DNA of 64,000 nt from Nocardiopsis sp. NRRL B-16309 (GTDB lineage: Bacteria > Actinomycetota > Actinomycetes > Streptosporangiales > Streptosporangiaceae), in the NCBI RefSeq assembly GCF_001279585.1, contig NZ_LGEC01000058.1, forward strand, positions 204,240 to 268,239, given 5' to 3'. Both the position numbers and the translations under genes were made by a program. The notes beneath the pieces were generated by a model, which did no database searches, was not told the origin of the DNA, and worked only from the letters and a program-made list of their open reading frames with translations. Below, one piece after another: positions 63,865 to 64,000 of this stretch; positions within the stretch are counted from its first letter, which is position 1, and each line of letters starts with the position of its first letter.

Positions 63865-64000
63865 CTAGAAGAGCTCGCGCACCAGCTTGGCCGTCTCACT
63901 CGGGGTCTTGCCGACCTTGACTCCGGCGGCCTCCAGGGCCTCCTTCTTCGCCGCGGCCGTGCCCGAGGAACCCGACACGATCGCGCCCGCGTGCCCCATC
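63865..64000 (-). CDS. sucD: Succinyl-CoA ligase alpha subunit, C-terminal fragment (5' end outside window)
   Basis: Only the last 44 residues or so are in the window: GHAGAIVSGSSGTAAAKKEALEAAGVKVGKTPSETAKLV and the ending RELF. GHAGAIVSGSSGTAxxK is the conserved ATP-citrate lyase/succinyl-CoA ligase signature near the end of the alpha subunit. The enzyme makes succinate and a nucleoside triphosphate in the TCA cycle together with SucC, which is expected just beyond the window on the same strand. Confidence 0.92.
   Translation of the reverse strand, partial: MGHAGAIVSGSSGTAAAKKEALEAAGVKVGKTPSETAKLVRELF

Overview
The window is chromosomal DNA of a high-GC Gram-positive actinomycete. Third codon positions are almost all G or C and GTG/TTG starts are common. 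Actinobacterial markers include mycothiol S-conjugate amidase, an Rpf-type wall hydrolase, PknB-like Ser/Thr kinases, DUF501, DUF4307 and an SCO7613-type giant membrane protein. The mix of Streptomyces-like and Mycobacterium-like gene order suggests a Nocardiopsis-like member of the Streptosporangiales; this is inference, because no rRNA or other species marker is present.

Layout. 1-4.5 kb: the end of fumC, a transmembrane Ser/Thr kinase, and two secreted wall hydrolases that share a leader half but carry different catalytic domains, behind a possible c-di-AMP riboswitch. 5-9.3 kb: a very large polytopic membrane protein. 9.4-19.7 kb: phoH2, uppS, an ECF sigma factor divergent from a second kinase, a YyaL-type thioredoxin-fold protein, mca, DUF4307, greA and an RDD protein. 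19.7-29.6 kb, the least conserved part: a cation/proton antiporter, a secreted barrel-type protein, a FIST sensor protein divergent from a MoxR-like AAA ATPase plus VWA pair, and two tandem GntR regulators. 29.7-36.9 kb: metB, a hexapeptide acyltransferase, cbs, an SGNH hydrolase, a thiolase and a small DUF4287 protein. 37-43 kb: a BI-1 family protein and the proline catabolic genes (proline dehydrogenase, pruA) with a divergent PucR regulator. 43-49.8 kb: an atypical tRNA in a repeat island, ndh under two Rex operators, and the ppx-DUF501-ftsB-eno group, followed by a TetR gene. 50-64 kb: an FtsW/RodA protein, mazG, an APS kinase fused to a degenerate sulfurylase, mfd, lon under a HAIR (HspR) operator, a PerM-like protein, a DUF1707 protein and the end of sucD.

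How the genes work together. Most of the window is core metabolism and cell-envelope housekeeping whose neighbourhoods resemble Mycobacterium tuberculosis Rv1020-Rv1026 and Rv1074-Rv1098. Redox (Rex at ndh), protein damage (HAIR at lon), thiol detoxification (mca) and DNA damage (mfd, mazG) give a stress-response flavour. Proline use is a compact divergent regulon. I found no insertion sequence, prophage, CRISPR array or biosynthetic cluster.

The most novel material is non-coding. An 85-92 bp intergenic repeat family occurs at three loci, with a hairpin whose stem sequences differ between copies while pairing is kept. A second repeat family abuts a tRNA that reads UAA at the anticodon. Among proteins, the least understood are the FIST/AAA/VWA neighbourhood, the kinase-linked sigma factor and the degenerate sulfurylase-kinase fusion.
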